A DNA stretch of 64,000 nt from assembly GCA_903908285.1 (NCBI GenBank), contig CAIVRH010000008.1, positions 49,228-113,227 on the forward strand, read 5' to 3'. Source of the DNA: an uncultured candidate division Zixibacteria bacterium. Its GTDB lineage: Bacteria; Zixibacteria; MSB-5A5; SM1-73. Positions within the stretch are counted from its first letter, which is position 1. Every line of letters begins with the position of its first letter. Positions 33,979 to 41,674 of this stretch are shown one piece after another. A model generated the notes under the pieces. That model saw only the letters and a program-made list of their open reading frames with translations, was not told the origin of the DNA and ran no database searches. Made by a program: the position numbers and the translations under genes.

Positions 33979-36159
33979 ATGGTAATCGATTTTTTGAAAG
34001 ATTTGAATCCGGCTCAAAAAGAGGCGGTAATCCACACCTCTGGTCCGCTTTTAATTCTGGCCGGAGCAGGAAGCGGAAAAACCAGAGTGTTGACCTATCG
34101 TATCGCTTACTTAATCGGTATAATGAAGATTGCTCCATGGAAAATTCTGGCGGTGACTTTTACCAATAAAGCCGCAGGCGAGATGAAGGAGAGGGTGGAA
34201 AAGCTGTTGGGGGAAGAGGGGTCGGGTGTATGGATGAGCACATTTCATTCCTGGTGTGCCAGAATTTTACGCCAGGAAGCAAACTGCTTAGGTTATACCC
34301 GGAATTTCAGCATCTATGACCAGGATGATCAGAAATCGCTATTAAAGAAATGCTTGGAGGAGCTGGAAATATCCACGCAAAAGATTTCGCCGGATGCAGT
34401 TTTAAACCGCATTTCCAGAGCTAAGGATAAATTGATCACTTGGCAGGATTTTTCTTCCCAGACCAAGGATTATTTTGAAGAAAACGTGGCAAAGATCTAT
34501 AAGCTTTATCAAAGAAAATTATCGGAAGCGAATGCCTTCGATTTTGACGATCTGATCATGCGTTCGGTGGAGGTTTTTACCAACCACCCCGAAGTTCTGG
34601 AGAAATACCAGAACCACTGTCATTATATCCTGGTGGATGAATATCAGGATACCAATCATGCGCAATATAGGCTGGTGAACCTTATGGCTTCGAAAAACCG
34701 AAATCTGTGTGTAGTGGGGGATGAGGATCAATCCATCTACGGCTGGCGGGGAGCGGATATCAACAACATCCTGAACTTTGAAAAGGATTACCCCGACGCC
34801 AAAATAATAAAACTGGAACAAAACTACCGCTCCACCCAGATTATTCTGGATGCTGCCGGGGCGGTAGTAAAAAACAACTTAAAGCGAAAAGGGAAGACCC
34901 TTTTTACCCGGATACCAGGCGGGGAGAAGGTATATCTTTGGTTTTTGGAAAACGAGTATCAGGAAGCAGAAGCCATCGTGGGGCAAATCCAGCATTCGAT
35001 ACAGCAGGACGCTTACTCCCGATCCGACTTCGTGATTCTTTACCGGACCAATGCCCAATCGCGGGTTTTCGAGCAAAAACTCCGGGACTCGGGCATACCC
35101 TACGTGATAGTGGGGGGCTTACGCTTCTACGAGCGCAAAGAAGTGAAGGATATATTGGCATATCTGAAGGTATTGGCCAATCCCAAGGATAATCTCAGCT
35201 TAAAGAGAATCATCAACGTGCCGGCAAGAGGAATCGGAGCTCAGACCATACTGAAAATAGAGAATTTCGGTTTAAGAAACAATTTAAGTCTCCTCGAGAC
35301 TTTAAAACAGATACAACTGATCGAAGGAATATCGCCTAAGCTTAAGAATACGATACTTAATTTATCCGGGATGCTCGACAGTTTCTCCAAACTTAAAGAA
35401 AAACTAGCGGTGGATGAACTTGCCGAATTGATTGCAGATAAAACCGGATATTTGGATACGCTTAAAGCGGAGAAGACACTGGAAGCGGAAAACCGGATGG
35501 AAAACGTCAAAGAATTGATAGGTGCCACCGCAGAATTCAAGGAAAGGACAGAAAATCCGACACTGGAAGGATTTTTGGAAGAAGTTTCCTTAATCATCGA
35601 TATAGATATGTGGGATAAATCCAGAGATGCTGTAACCCTTATGACCCTGCATGCCGCAAAGGGATTGGAATTTCAAGTGGTTTTCATAACCGGGTTAGAG
35701 GAAGGGCTTTTTCCGCTTTCCCGTTCGATGGAAGATCCCTCCGAGTTGGAGGAGGAGAGAAGGCTCTTTTATGTCGGGATAACCCGGGCGAAAAAACGAC
35801 TGTTTTTGACCTTTGCCCGCCGTCGTCGACGGTTTGCCGATATGGTAAATTTAAAATCCAGATTCTTAGACGAAATCCCGGAGGAGCTTTTACAGGTCGA
35901 GGGCTACGTTTTGGAGCATCAAGAAAGAGAAATTGGCAATGTAGATTTAGACCGGATCAGATCTTTTTCCTCCGAGTCGTCCCATCCGCTTGACTCCATA
36001 CTACAGATAGGAACCACAGTATTTCATTCTCATTGGGGGGAAGGAGTTATTCTCTATAGAGAGGGTGCAGGCGAAAATTTGACGTTAATTGTGATCTTTA
36101 AGGGTGGGGTAAAAAAGAAGCTTTTGGCTAAATATGCCGATCTTGAAATAATCGGATAA
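33979..36159 (+). CDS. UvrD/PcrA-type DNA helicase
   Basis: Superfamily 1A 3'-5' helicase used in repair and replication-conflict removal. Walker A is AGAGSGKT (29-36); the DEXX motif is VDEYQDT, then VGDEDQSIYGWRGAD (motif III region); motif V/VI have LMTLHAAKGLEF and YVGITRAKKRLFLTFA. The C-terminal 45 residues form the Tudor-like fold (GTTVFHSHWGEGVILYREG) seen in PcrA, which binds RNA polymerase. At 726 residues it is full length. ATG with AAGGTG upstream. Preceded by a good promoter and an 18-bp palindrome. Confidence 0.94.
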   Translation: MVIDFLKDLNPAQKEAVIHTSGPLLILAGAGSGKTRVLTYRIAYLIGIMKIAPWKILAVTFTNKAAGEMKERVEKLLGEEGSGVWMSTFHSWCARILRQEANCLGYTRNFSIYDQDDQKSLLKKCLEELEISTQKISPDAVLNRISRAKDKLITWQDFSSQTKDYFEENVAKIYKLYQRKLSEANAFDFDDLIMRSVEVFTNHPEVLEKYQNHCHYILVDEYQDTNHAQYRLVNLMASKNRNLCVVGDEDQSIYGWRGADINNILNFEKDYPDAKIIKLEQNYRSTQIILDAAGAVVKNNLKRKGKTLFTRIPGGEKVYLWFLENEYQEAEAIVGQIQHSIQQDAYSRSDFVILYRTNAQSRVFEQKLRDSGIPYVIVGGLRFYERKEVKDILAYLKVLANPKDNLSLKRIINVPARGIGAQTILKIENFGLRNNLSLLETLKQIQLIEGISPKLKNTILNLSGMLDSFSKLKEKLAVDELAELIADKTGYLDTLKAEKTLEAENRMENVKELIGATAEFKERTENPTLEGFLEEVSLIIDIDMWDKSRDAVTLMTLHAAKGLEFQVVFITGLEEGLFPLSRSMEDPSELEEERRLFYVGITRAKKRLFLTFARRRRRFADMVNLKSRFLDEIPEELLQVEGYVLEHQEREIGNVDLDRIRSFSSESSHPLDSILQIGTTVFHSHWGEGVILYREGAGENLTLIVIFKGGVKKKLLAKYADLEIIG

Positions 36160-36238
36160 AAAATGGTCAGCGGGGCGGCATAGACATTAAAGTGGTTGTT
36201 GATTTCCAGCCATAACGGATAATCCCTTTAAAGGGTAT

Positions 36239-36279
36239 AAAAAAACTCCAGCCTGCGTTCTCTTCACCGCAGACTGGAG
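36239..36279 (-). terminator. Rho-independent terminator on the minus strand, no matching gene
   Basis: CTCCAG-C-CTGCG (36246-36257) pairs with CGCAG-A-CTGGAG (36268-36279) around a ten-base loop, one mismatch in 12 pairs. On the minus strand the stem is followed at once by seven T (36245-36239). Both adjacent genes run on the plus strand, so it must end an unannotated minus-strand transcript, perhaps a small RNA beginning near 36512. Confidence 0.65.
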
Positions 36280-36680
36280 CCTAAATCTATATAAAAACTT
36301 GAAGAAGGAGGAAAACAACGATATTATTTATATGAAAAAAACGTGCCAGGATAAGTTTATGGACGGTTCAATTTTATGATATGTTAATATGTTGTAATCG
36401 TGTAACTTACAATTAACAGTTAACGTAGCGCTATAACCCATGCTTTGTTGCCGTATTAAATGTCGCAGTCGCCTGCGGGTGAAAATAGTCTATCAAAAGC
36501 AATAAGTACGTCACTCTGTTATAAAACACAATGTTAGCATAAACGCAATTTGCTGCGTCAAAGGAGGGCAATTTTGTTCTGTTTTACCAGGCTGCTCATA
36601 CTTATTTTGTTAAAAGAGCATGCGTGGCAATTGACTGCTTTATTCCGTATATAAACTTGAGAAATTATGAATAATAATGG

Positions 36681-36709
36681 TTGACTTTTATTGTGCATTG
36701 CACTATATT
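36681..36709 (+). promoter_or_regulatory. Promoter of the PhaR-phasin gene
   Basis: TTGACT (36681-36686), 17 bp, TATATT (36704-36709), 70 bp upstream of the ATG at 36780. Good match to the sigma-70 consensus; activity inferred. Confidence 0.65.
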
Positions 36710-36779
36710 AATTTCAGTCATCAGATGTCAGTTTTGTCCAAGGAGCAGCAGGTAAATAAACAATTGATTTTTTCGACTT

Positions 36780-37358
36780 ATGCCAGAGCGGATCATTAAA
36801 AGATATGGTAATCGGAGATTATACGATTCTTTCGCAAAAAGAACTATAAAGCTGGAGAATTTAGCAGGATTGATCAAGGATGGGGTGGATTTTAAAATTA
36901 TAGACCATAAATCCGGTAAAGATATTACCATGTCTACTCTGTCCCGGGTATTATCCGAGACCCTAACTGAAAACCATGAAAATCCAAATCAGACTACCAA
37001 ATCAATCCGGTTCCTTATAAACAAAGGAGGTTTTATGGCAAAAGATTTCTTCGAAAAATCCGTTTTGTTCGGGTTGGGTCTTTTTGATCTGACCAAGGAG
37101 AAAGCCGAGAAAATCGCAGACGAGATGATCAATCGGGGCGAAATGAATCAGTCCGAAAAAGCCAAGGCGGTAAAGGAGCTTTTAAAAGGGCACGAAGAGC
37201 GGCTCAATAAGATAAAGGCAAAGGTGGATGAAAGGGTGGAGGAGATAACTGCCAAGATCAGGGGTAAAGAGAAGGAGGAGCTGGCTCAGATTCACAAGAA
37301 ATTGGATGATTTAACTAAAGCCATGGAGAAGCTGGAGAAGAAATTGGGAGAGAAGTAG
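36780..37358 (+). CDS. PHA synthesis regulator (PhaR N-domain) fused to phasin-like domain
   Basis: Residues 2-64 match the PhaR/PhbR DNA-binding domain (RIIKRYGNRRLYDSFAKR at 4-21), which in PHA-making bacteria represses phasin genes and also binds PHA granules. Residues 86-192 are a coiled-coil phasin/PhaF-like region (KAVKELLKGHEERLNKI, then a Lys/Glu heptad tail). The two parts are usually encoded separately. An AAAGGAGG site is placed four bases before an in-frame ATG at 37035 (Met86), so the phasin-like part can probably be made alone. The 36780 ATG has no Shine-Dalgarno. No PHA synthase is in the window. Confidence 0.82.
   Translation: MPERIIKRYGNRRLYDSFAKRTIKLENLAGLIKDGVDFKIIDHKSGKDITMSTLSRVLSETLTENHENPNQTTKSIRFLINKGGFMAKDFFEKSVLFGLGLFDLTKEKAEKIADEMINRGEMNQSEKAKAVKELLKGHEERLNKIKAKVDERVEEITAKIRGKEKEELAQIHKKLDDLTKAMEKLEKKLGEK
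37023..37037 (+). promoter_or_regulatory. Internal ribosome-binding site and ATG
   Basis: AAAGGAGG (37023-37030), TTTT, ATG (37035-37037) inside the PhaR-phasin gene and in its frame. It is the strongest Shine-Dalgarno near this gene and would start a 107-residue product consisting of the coiled-coil domain only. Confidence 0.65.
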
Positions 37359-37429
37359 GAATTTCTTATAGAAAATATCTCTTCATGATTAACCGCATTA
37401 GAAGAATCAAAAGAGATGAGAAACTCCTC

Positions 37430-38230
37430 TTACCAGCCGAGCTTATCTTTGATGCCCAGAAGATTGACGCCGAGGAAATAATAACCGGAATCGTGGTTGA
37501 TGGTGAAGTTTTTTCCGACTCCTAAATGGATAATGTCATCCGGGAAGGTTACCACGAAACCCAAACCTATCTCTATTTTTTGGTCCGGATCAAAATCCAA
37601 CAACGAGAGATTACCTCCCCAGCCGATTTTATCTAACCATCTCCGATCCCGGTGTACGTACCTGCCGGTATAGCTTAGCCCTGCTCCCAAAGTGCCGGGA
37701 TGATCGCCCCCTCTTTGGACTGATAGAATGGGAAAAGAGACGTCACCCTGTAATCCGATCTTTCTAATCCGCAGGTGTCTTTCGAAGAGATGAGAATATC
37801 CTTCATTTTCGTAAATCTGAAGGTGTATTTGATCTCCGGGTTCGACCGCCCATCTCTTGAGCTGAACATAACTTTCTTTCAACGAGATATTCCCGCTGCT
37901 GTCGTAGGTTTCGGAGTTGAGGACGACAGTGCCGGAATCGGTTAACTGGGAATAACCGGGAAGAGGTATCGCAAATTCATCGCCGTTTTTTCTCATCACG
38001 GTTGCTTTTAATCTTAGGTTAGCGGGATAGGCTGAAAGGGAGTCGGGGAATTTGATCAAAACCGTGCTGCGGTAGTCAACGTAGTAACCCCGGTGGACAG
38101 TATACAGCTGGTCGTCGTATGTATGCTCCACTAATCTGATGAAATATCTTGTTCTGGTTTCCCCTTTCACCTGGTGGGGTAACAGAATAATAAAGAAAAA
38201 GAGAACGATTAAAACGAATTTAGATTTCAA
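37430..38230 (-). CDS. Secreted beta-rich envelope protein, function unknown
   Basis: Signal peptide at about residues 1-24 (KFVLIVLFFFIILLPHQVKG). The mature part is beta-strand-rich with no recognised domain; the last 90 residues alternate hydrophobic and polar residues (LSYTGRYVH, LGFVVTF, YYFLGVNLLG) as in outer-membrane beta-barrels or their attached strands, though at 266 residues a full barrel of 8-10 strands is possible. The frame is open five codons upstream to a TTG at 38245, but AGGGAGG (38242-38236) sits five bases before the TTG at 38230, so that start is preferred. Function unknown. Confidence 0.65.
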   Translation of the reverse strand: MKSKFVLIVLFFFIILLPHQVKGETRTRYFIRLVEHTYDDQLYTVHRGYYVDYRSTVLIKFPDSLSAYPANLRLKATVMRKNGDEFAIPLPGYSQLTDSGTVVLNSETYDSSGNISLKESYVQLKRWAVEPGDQIHLQIYENEGYSHLFERHLRIRKIGLQGDVSFPILSVQRGGDHPGTLGAGLSYTGRYVHRDRRWLDKIGWGGNLSLLDFDPDQKIEIGLGFVVTFPDDIIHLGVGKNFTINHDSGYYFLGVNLLGIKDKLGW

Positions 38231-38557
38231 ACCAACCTCCCTCAATTTCAGGTTCTATGCTCAAATAACATCCCCAACCCTCATCTTGTCAAGTTTTTTA
38301 TTCAAAAACATAAAATATTTAAGGCTAAGATCAATTAACCAAATAGCTTTGCGGCTCCCGAATTTTTGCATCCGAGGCATAAAACATCAGCCTTACCATT
38401 TAATTCCTCCATCGAGTGATTAAAGTTGATTTCTTATTAAAAATCGCTTGACCCATGTCCGGTTCCTTCTATATTCAGGACAAGTATCAGCGGGAGGAGA
38501 TATTCATAGAGCAATTCTAAGTCAGAACCACAACTGGTGTTATGGACGGGAGGAGTC
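38231..38557. other. Divergent intergenic region
   Basis: No gene seen. A plus-strand promoter TTGACC (38448-38453), 16 bp, TATATT (38470-38475) points to the cystathionine synthase-like gene. The first half is AT-rich and unstructured. No SAM or other riboswitch core was recognised. Confidence 0.5.
38448..38475 (+). promoter_or_regulatory. Promoter upstream of the CBS-like gene
   Basis: TTGACC (38448-38453), 16-bp spacer, TATATT (38470-38475), 82 bp before the ATG. Good match. It may also drive the etf genes further on. Confidence 0.55.
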
Positions 38558-39529
38558 ATGTATTATGAAGATATCACGGAATTGATCGGGAACACACCAC
38601 TTTTGAGATTGAAAAGGGTAACCGGGGGGATCAAAACCAAGGTTTTGGCAAAGCTGGAATTTATGAACCCGGGCGGCAGCATTAAGGATCGTATGGCTTT
38701 TTATATGCTGGAACAGCTGGAGAAAGAAGGGAAGTTGAAAACGGGCGGGACGATTGTGGAAGCCACTTCGGGCAATACCGGAGTGGGAATCGCCATATAT
38801 GCCGCAGCCAAAGGATATAAGATGATATTCACCATTCCCGACAAGATGAGCCGGGAGAAGATCGATCTGCTGAAGGCTTTCGGGGCTCAAGTGGTGGTTA
38901 CCCCCACTGCCGTCCCTCCCGATTCGCCCGACAGTTATTACGAGACTGCCAAGAGAATTCATGCCGAAATGCCGGGCAGCGTGATGCTGGAGCAGTACTT
39001 TAACCAGAGAAATCCGGAGGCTCATTATCACTCCACCGGACCGGAGATCTGGGAACAGACCGAAGGAAAGCTGGATTACATAGTAATCGGGATCGGCACA
39101 GGCGGGACCATGTCGGGTACGGCTAAATATTTAAAAGAGAAAAATCCGAAGATCCAGGCCATCGGGGTGGACCCTGAAGGATCGGTGTTTTATGATTACT
39201 TCCGGACGAAAAAAATGATTGAGCCGCATCCATATTTGGTGGAAGGAATAGGCGAGGACATGCTCTGTCCAACCCTGCATTTTGAGGTGATGGATGATGT
39301 GATCCGGGTGACGGATAAGGATTGTTTTCTGATGACCCGAAGATTAGCCCGGGAGGAGGGAGTCTTTGCCGGTGGTTCAAGCGGCGGTATCGTTTGGGGA
39401 GCCTTGAAAGTGGCAGAAAAGCTCAGCGAAGATAAAATGGTGGTGGCAATTCTTCCCGATTCGGGCACTCGGTATCTCTCCAGGATATTTAATGACGAGT
39501 GGATGAGAGAAAAAGGATTCTTATCATGA
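38558..39529 (+). CDS. Cystathionine beta-synthase-like PLP enzyme
   Basis: Fold-type II PLP enzyme of the cysteine synthase family. PLP lysine is Lys43 (NPGGSIKDRM); TSGNTGVGIAIYAAAKG and GTGGTMSGTAKYL follow. EGIGEDM near residue 225 is the mark of cystathionine beta-synthase rather than of plain O-acetylserine sulfhydrylase, though it lacks a C-terminal CBS domain pair. The frame opens seven codons earlier, but GGGAGGAG stands just before the ATG at 38558, giving 323 residues. etfB follows after 19 bp. The substrate (serine or O-acetylserine) is not certain. Confidence 0.85.
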   Translation: MYYEDITELIGNTPLLRLKRVTGGIKTKVLAKLEFMNPGGSIKDRMAFYMLEQLEKEGKLKTGGTIVEATSGNTGVGIAIYAAAKGYKMIFTIPDKMSREKIDLLKAFGAQVVVTPTAVPPDSPDSYYETAKRIHAEMPGSVMLEQYFNQRNPEAHYHSTGPEIWEQTEGKLDYIVIGIGTGGTMSGTAKYLKEKNPKIQAIGVDPEGSVFYDYFRTKKMIEPHPYLVEGIGEDMLCPTLHFEVMDDVIRVTDKDCFLMTRRLAREEGVFAGGSSGGIVWGALKVAEKLSEDKMVVAILPDSGTRYLSRIFNDEWMREKGFLS

Positions 39530-39548
39530 GTTAAATCGGAGGATCGAT

Positions 39549-40343
39549 ATGGATGTGATCGTTTGTTTGAAGCAAGTTCCCGATACGGAAACCAAGATAA
39601 AGATTAATCCCGAAGGGACCGGGATCGTCACCGAGGGTATAAAATACGTGATGAATCCTTATGATGAGTATGCAGTAGAGGAGGCGCTGAAAATTAAGGA
39701 GAAATTTGGTGGAACGGTTACCATTATAAGTATGGGGCCGGCTCGGGTTGTCGATGCCATAAGAAACGCTTTAGCCATGGGAGCGGATGAGGGAGTGCAC
39801 TTAAACGATCCGGCTTTCGAAGGTTCGGATAGTTTTACCACTGCGAAAATATTGTCCAAGGTTATCAAGGATATGAAATACGACTTGATCCTGACCGGTA
39901 AACAGGCGATGGATTTCGACTGTTCCCAGGTTTTTGGCTGCTTGGCAGAGCTTCTGGAATTACCCTATGTATCGGTAGTCACTGGTTTGGAAATATCTGC
40001 TGATGGAAAAACTGCCATCGCTAAGAGGGAAACAGAAGGCGGGGTGGAAGAGATCATTCAGATGCCCCTGCCTGCAGTGGTTGCAGCTCAAAAGGGATTG
40101 AACGAGCCGCGATATGCTTCTCTGCCGGGAATCATGAAGGCAAAAAAGAAAGTGATCAAAGAGATCAATCTAACTACTCTGGGTATGACTGCCAGTGAAG
40201 TGGGTGAGGCCGGATCAAAAATGAAGACGAAAAACTTCCAGCTCCCCCCGGAAAGAAAAGCGGGAAAGAAGATTGAGGGAGAGCCTCCGGAAGCGGTGAA
40301 AGAGATAGTCCGGATGTTGCACGATGAGGCGAAGCTGATTTGA
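39549..40343 (+). CDS. etfB: Electron transfer flavoprotein subunit beta
   Basis: Beta subunit of ETF, the FAD-containing dimer that takes electrons from acyl-CoA dehydrogenases. It starts with MDVIVCLKQVPDTETKIKI; TGKQAMDFDCSQVFGCLAELL and the later PLPAVVAAQKGLNEPRYASL are family signatures. At 264 residues it is typical. Followed by etfA after a 223-bp gap holding a dispersed repeat, which is a longer gap than usual for this gene pair. Confidence 0.93.
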   Translation: MDVIVCLKQVPDTETKIKINPEGTGIVTEGIKYVMNPYDEYAVEEALKIKEKFGGTVTIISMGPARVVDAIRNALAMGADEGVHLNDPAFEGSDSFTTAKILSKVIKDMKYDLILTGKQAMDFDCSQVFGCLAELLELPYVSVVTGLEISADGKTAIAKRETEGGVEEIIQMPLPAVVAAQKGLNEPRYASLPGIMKAKKKVIKEINLTTLGMTASEVGEAGSKMKTKNFQLPPERKAGKKIEGEPPEAVKEIVRMLHDEAKLI

Positions 40344-40394
40344 TCGGAATATCGTACACCTCTCACCCAACCCTCTTCCCAAAGTGGGTATGTC

Positions 40395-40456
40395 ATAATT
40401 GGTTTTGACTTTGTGGTTTTGATTTTGTAGCCGCAATCTTCAGATTGCGCGTGTCG
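40395..40456. repeat. Dispersed palindromic repeat between etfB and etfA
   Basis: TAATTGGTTTTGACTTTGT then a partial duplicate (GGTTTTGATTTTGT) and AGCCGCAATCT/AGATTGCG. Matches the 18731-18773 copy, with the internal 14-base segment repeated once more here. Confidence 0.65.
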
Positions 40457-40566
40457 CTGTAATCCAATGAGCTGTTTTCGCGGACGACGAGAAAATTGAT
40501 ACCCACACGGCTTCGAAAGCGGAGGGATAGTTATTAAATCTAAGCCGATAGATGAAAGGATAAAAT

Positions 40567-41565
40567 ATGGCAAAAGAAATTTTGGTGATAGCTGAACAAA
40601 AAGATGGCAGGTTAAAGAAAATATCTTTTGAGCTTTTATGCATAGGGAAAAAACTCGCTGATAAAATCGGTGGCACTGTTTCAATCCTGCTTTTAGGCTA
40701 TCAGGTAGATAAACTGGCAGAAGAGCTGGATGGCTATGGTGCGCAAAAGATATTGGCCGTCGACTCTGAAGCATTGAAAAATTATACCAATGAAAGTTAT
40801 GCCAAAGCGATTGTAGAGGTGGTTAAGATACGCCATCCGGAAATACTCTTAGGCGGCGCAACCGCATCCGGAAAAGATCTTTTTCCCCGGGTGGCAGCGC
40901 GGCTCCAAACCGGTTTGGCTTCCGATTGCACCAGTCTGGATATTTCACCGGAGGGCTTGCTGTTAGCACAAAGGCCGATATTTGCCGGAAAGATTCTGGT
41001 GGATGCCATAATTCCCGAAGCCCGACCCCAGATTGCCACACTAAGACCCAATGTTTTACCGGCAGCGGAAAAAGGATCACAAAAATCGGAGATCGAGAAA
41101 ATACCGGTGGAAATAAAACCGATGGATTTGAAGGCGATACTTAAAGAGACGGTGAAGACTGCAGGTGAGAGGATCGATTTGACCGAAGCCTCGGTTATCG
41201 TTTCCGGTGGGAGGGGAATGGCGAGCCAGGAGAATTTCAAGATATTGGAAGAGCTGGCTTCCGCCTTTGGAGAGGGGACGGCGGTGGGAGCTTCCCGATC
41301 TGCGGTCGACTCCGGCTTTGCCCCGCACGATATTCAAGTCGGGCAGACCGGGAAAGTGGTCAACCCCAATCTCTATATTGCCTGCGGAATATCCGGCTCC
41401 ATCCAACATCTGGCTGGAATGCGAACCTCGAAATATATAGTTGCCGTCAATAAAGATCCCGAAGCTCCAATCTTCCAGTTAGCCGATTGCGGGATAGTGG
41501 CAGATCTTTTCAAGATAGTTCCCCTGTTAACCGAAGAGGTCAAGAAGATAAAGGCTCAACAGTAA
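40567..41565 (+). CDS. etfA: Electron transfer flavoprotein subunit alpha
   Basis: FAD-binding partner of EtfB. The C-terminal FAD domain has [49 protein letters not shown] and [20 protein letters not shown]. At 332 residues it is typical. ATG with AAAGGATA upstream. The membrane Fe-S oxidoreductase that follows is the probable electron acceptor. Confidence 0.93.
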   Translation: MAKEILVIAEQKDGRLKKISFELLCIGKKLADKIGGTVSILLLGYQVDKLAEELDGYGAQKILAVDSEALKNYTNESYAKAIVEVVKIRHPEILLGGATASGKDLFPRVAARLQTGLASDCTSLDISPEGLLLAQRPIFAGKILVDAIIPEARPQIATLRPNVLPAAEKGSQKSEIEKIPVEIKPMDLKAILKETVKTAGERIDLTEASVIVSGGRGMASQENFKILEELASAFGEGTAVGASRSAVDSGFAPHDIQVGQTGKVVNPNLYIACGISGSIQHLAGMRTSKYIVAVNKDPEAPIFQLADCGIVADLFKIVPLLTEEVKKIKAQQ

Positions 41566-41584
41566 AGATTAAAAGCGTTTAAAG

Positions 41585-41630
41585 TTCAAGGTTCAAAAGT
41601 TCAAAGGTTCAAGAGTTCAAGGGTTCAAAT
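41585..41630. repeat. TTCAAGGGTTCAA short tandem repeat
   Basis: Five units of the TTCAAGG/TTCAAAAG type in tandem, in the gap before the Fe-S oxidoreductase gene. Same family as 3974-3996, 19362-19400, 53770-53825 and 55278-55310. Confidence 0.6.
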
Positions 41631-41674
41631 GGAAAACCATAGTTAGGAATTAGGAGTAACAAGATAAAGGTTGG

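Larger units (their letters stand above)
36160..36779. other. Non-coding gap with orphan terminator and promoter
   Basis: No gene of 25 codons or more with a ribosome site is seen. It holds CCCTTTAAAGGG (36223-36234), a strong hairpin that would terminate minus-strand transcription (36239-36279), a possible minus-strand promoter near 36519-36548, and the plus-strand promoter of the PhaR-phasin gene (36681-36709). Confidence 0.6.

Noticed and set aside
40088..40774. Long minus-strand open frame across the end of etfB and start of etfA (228 codons)
   Set aside because: Spans two well-identified genes and a repeat; no ribosome site or domain.
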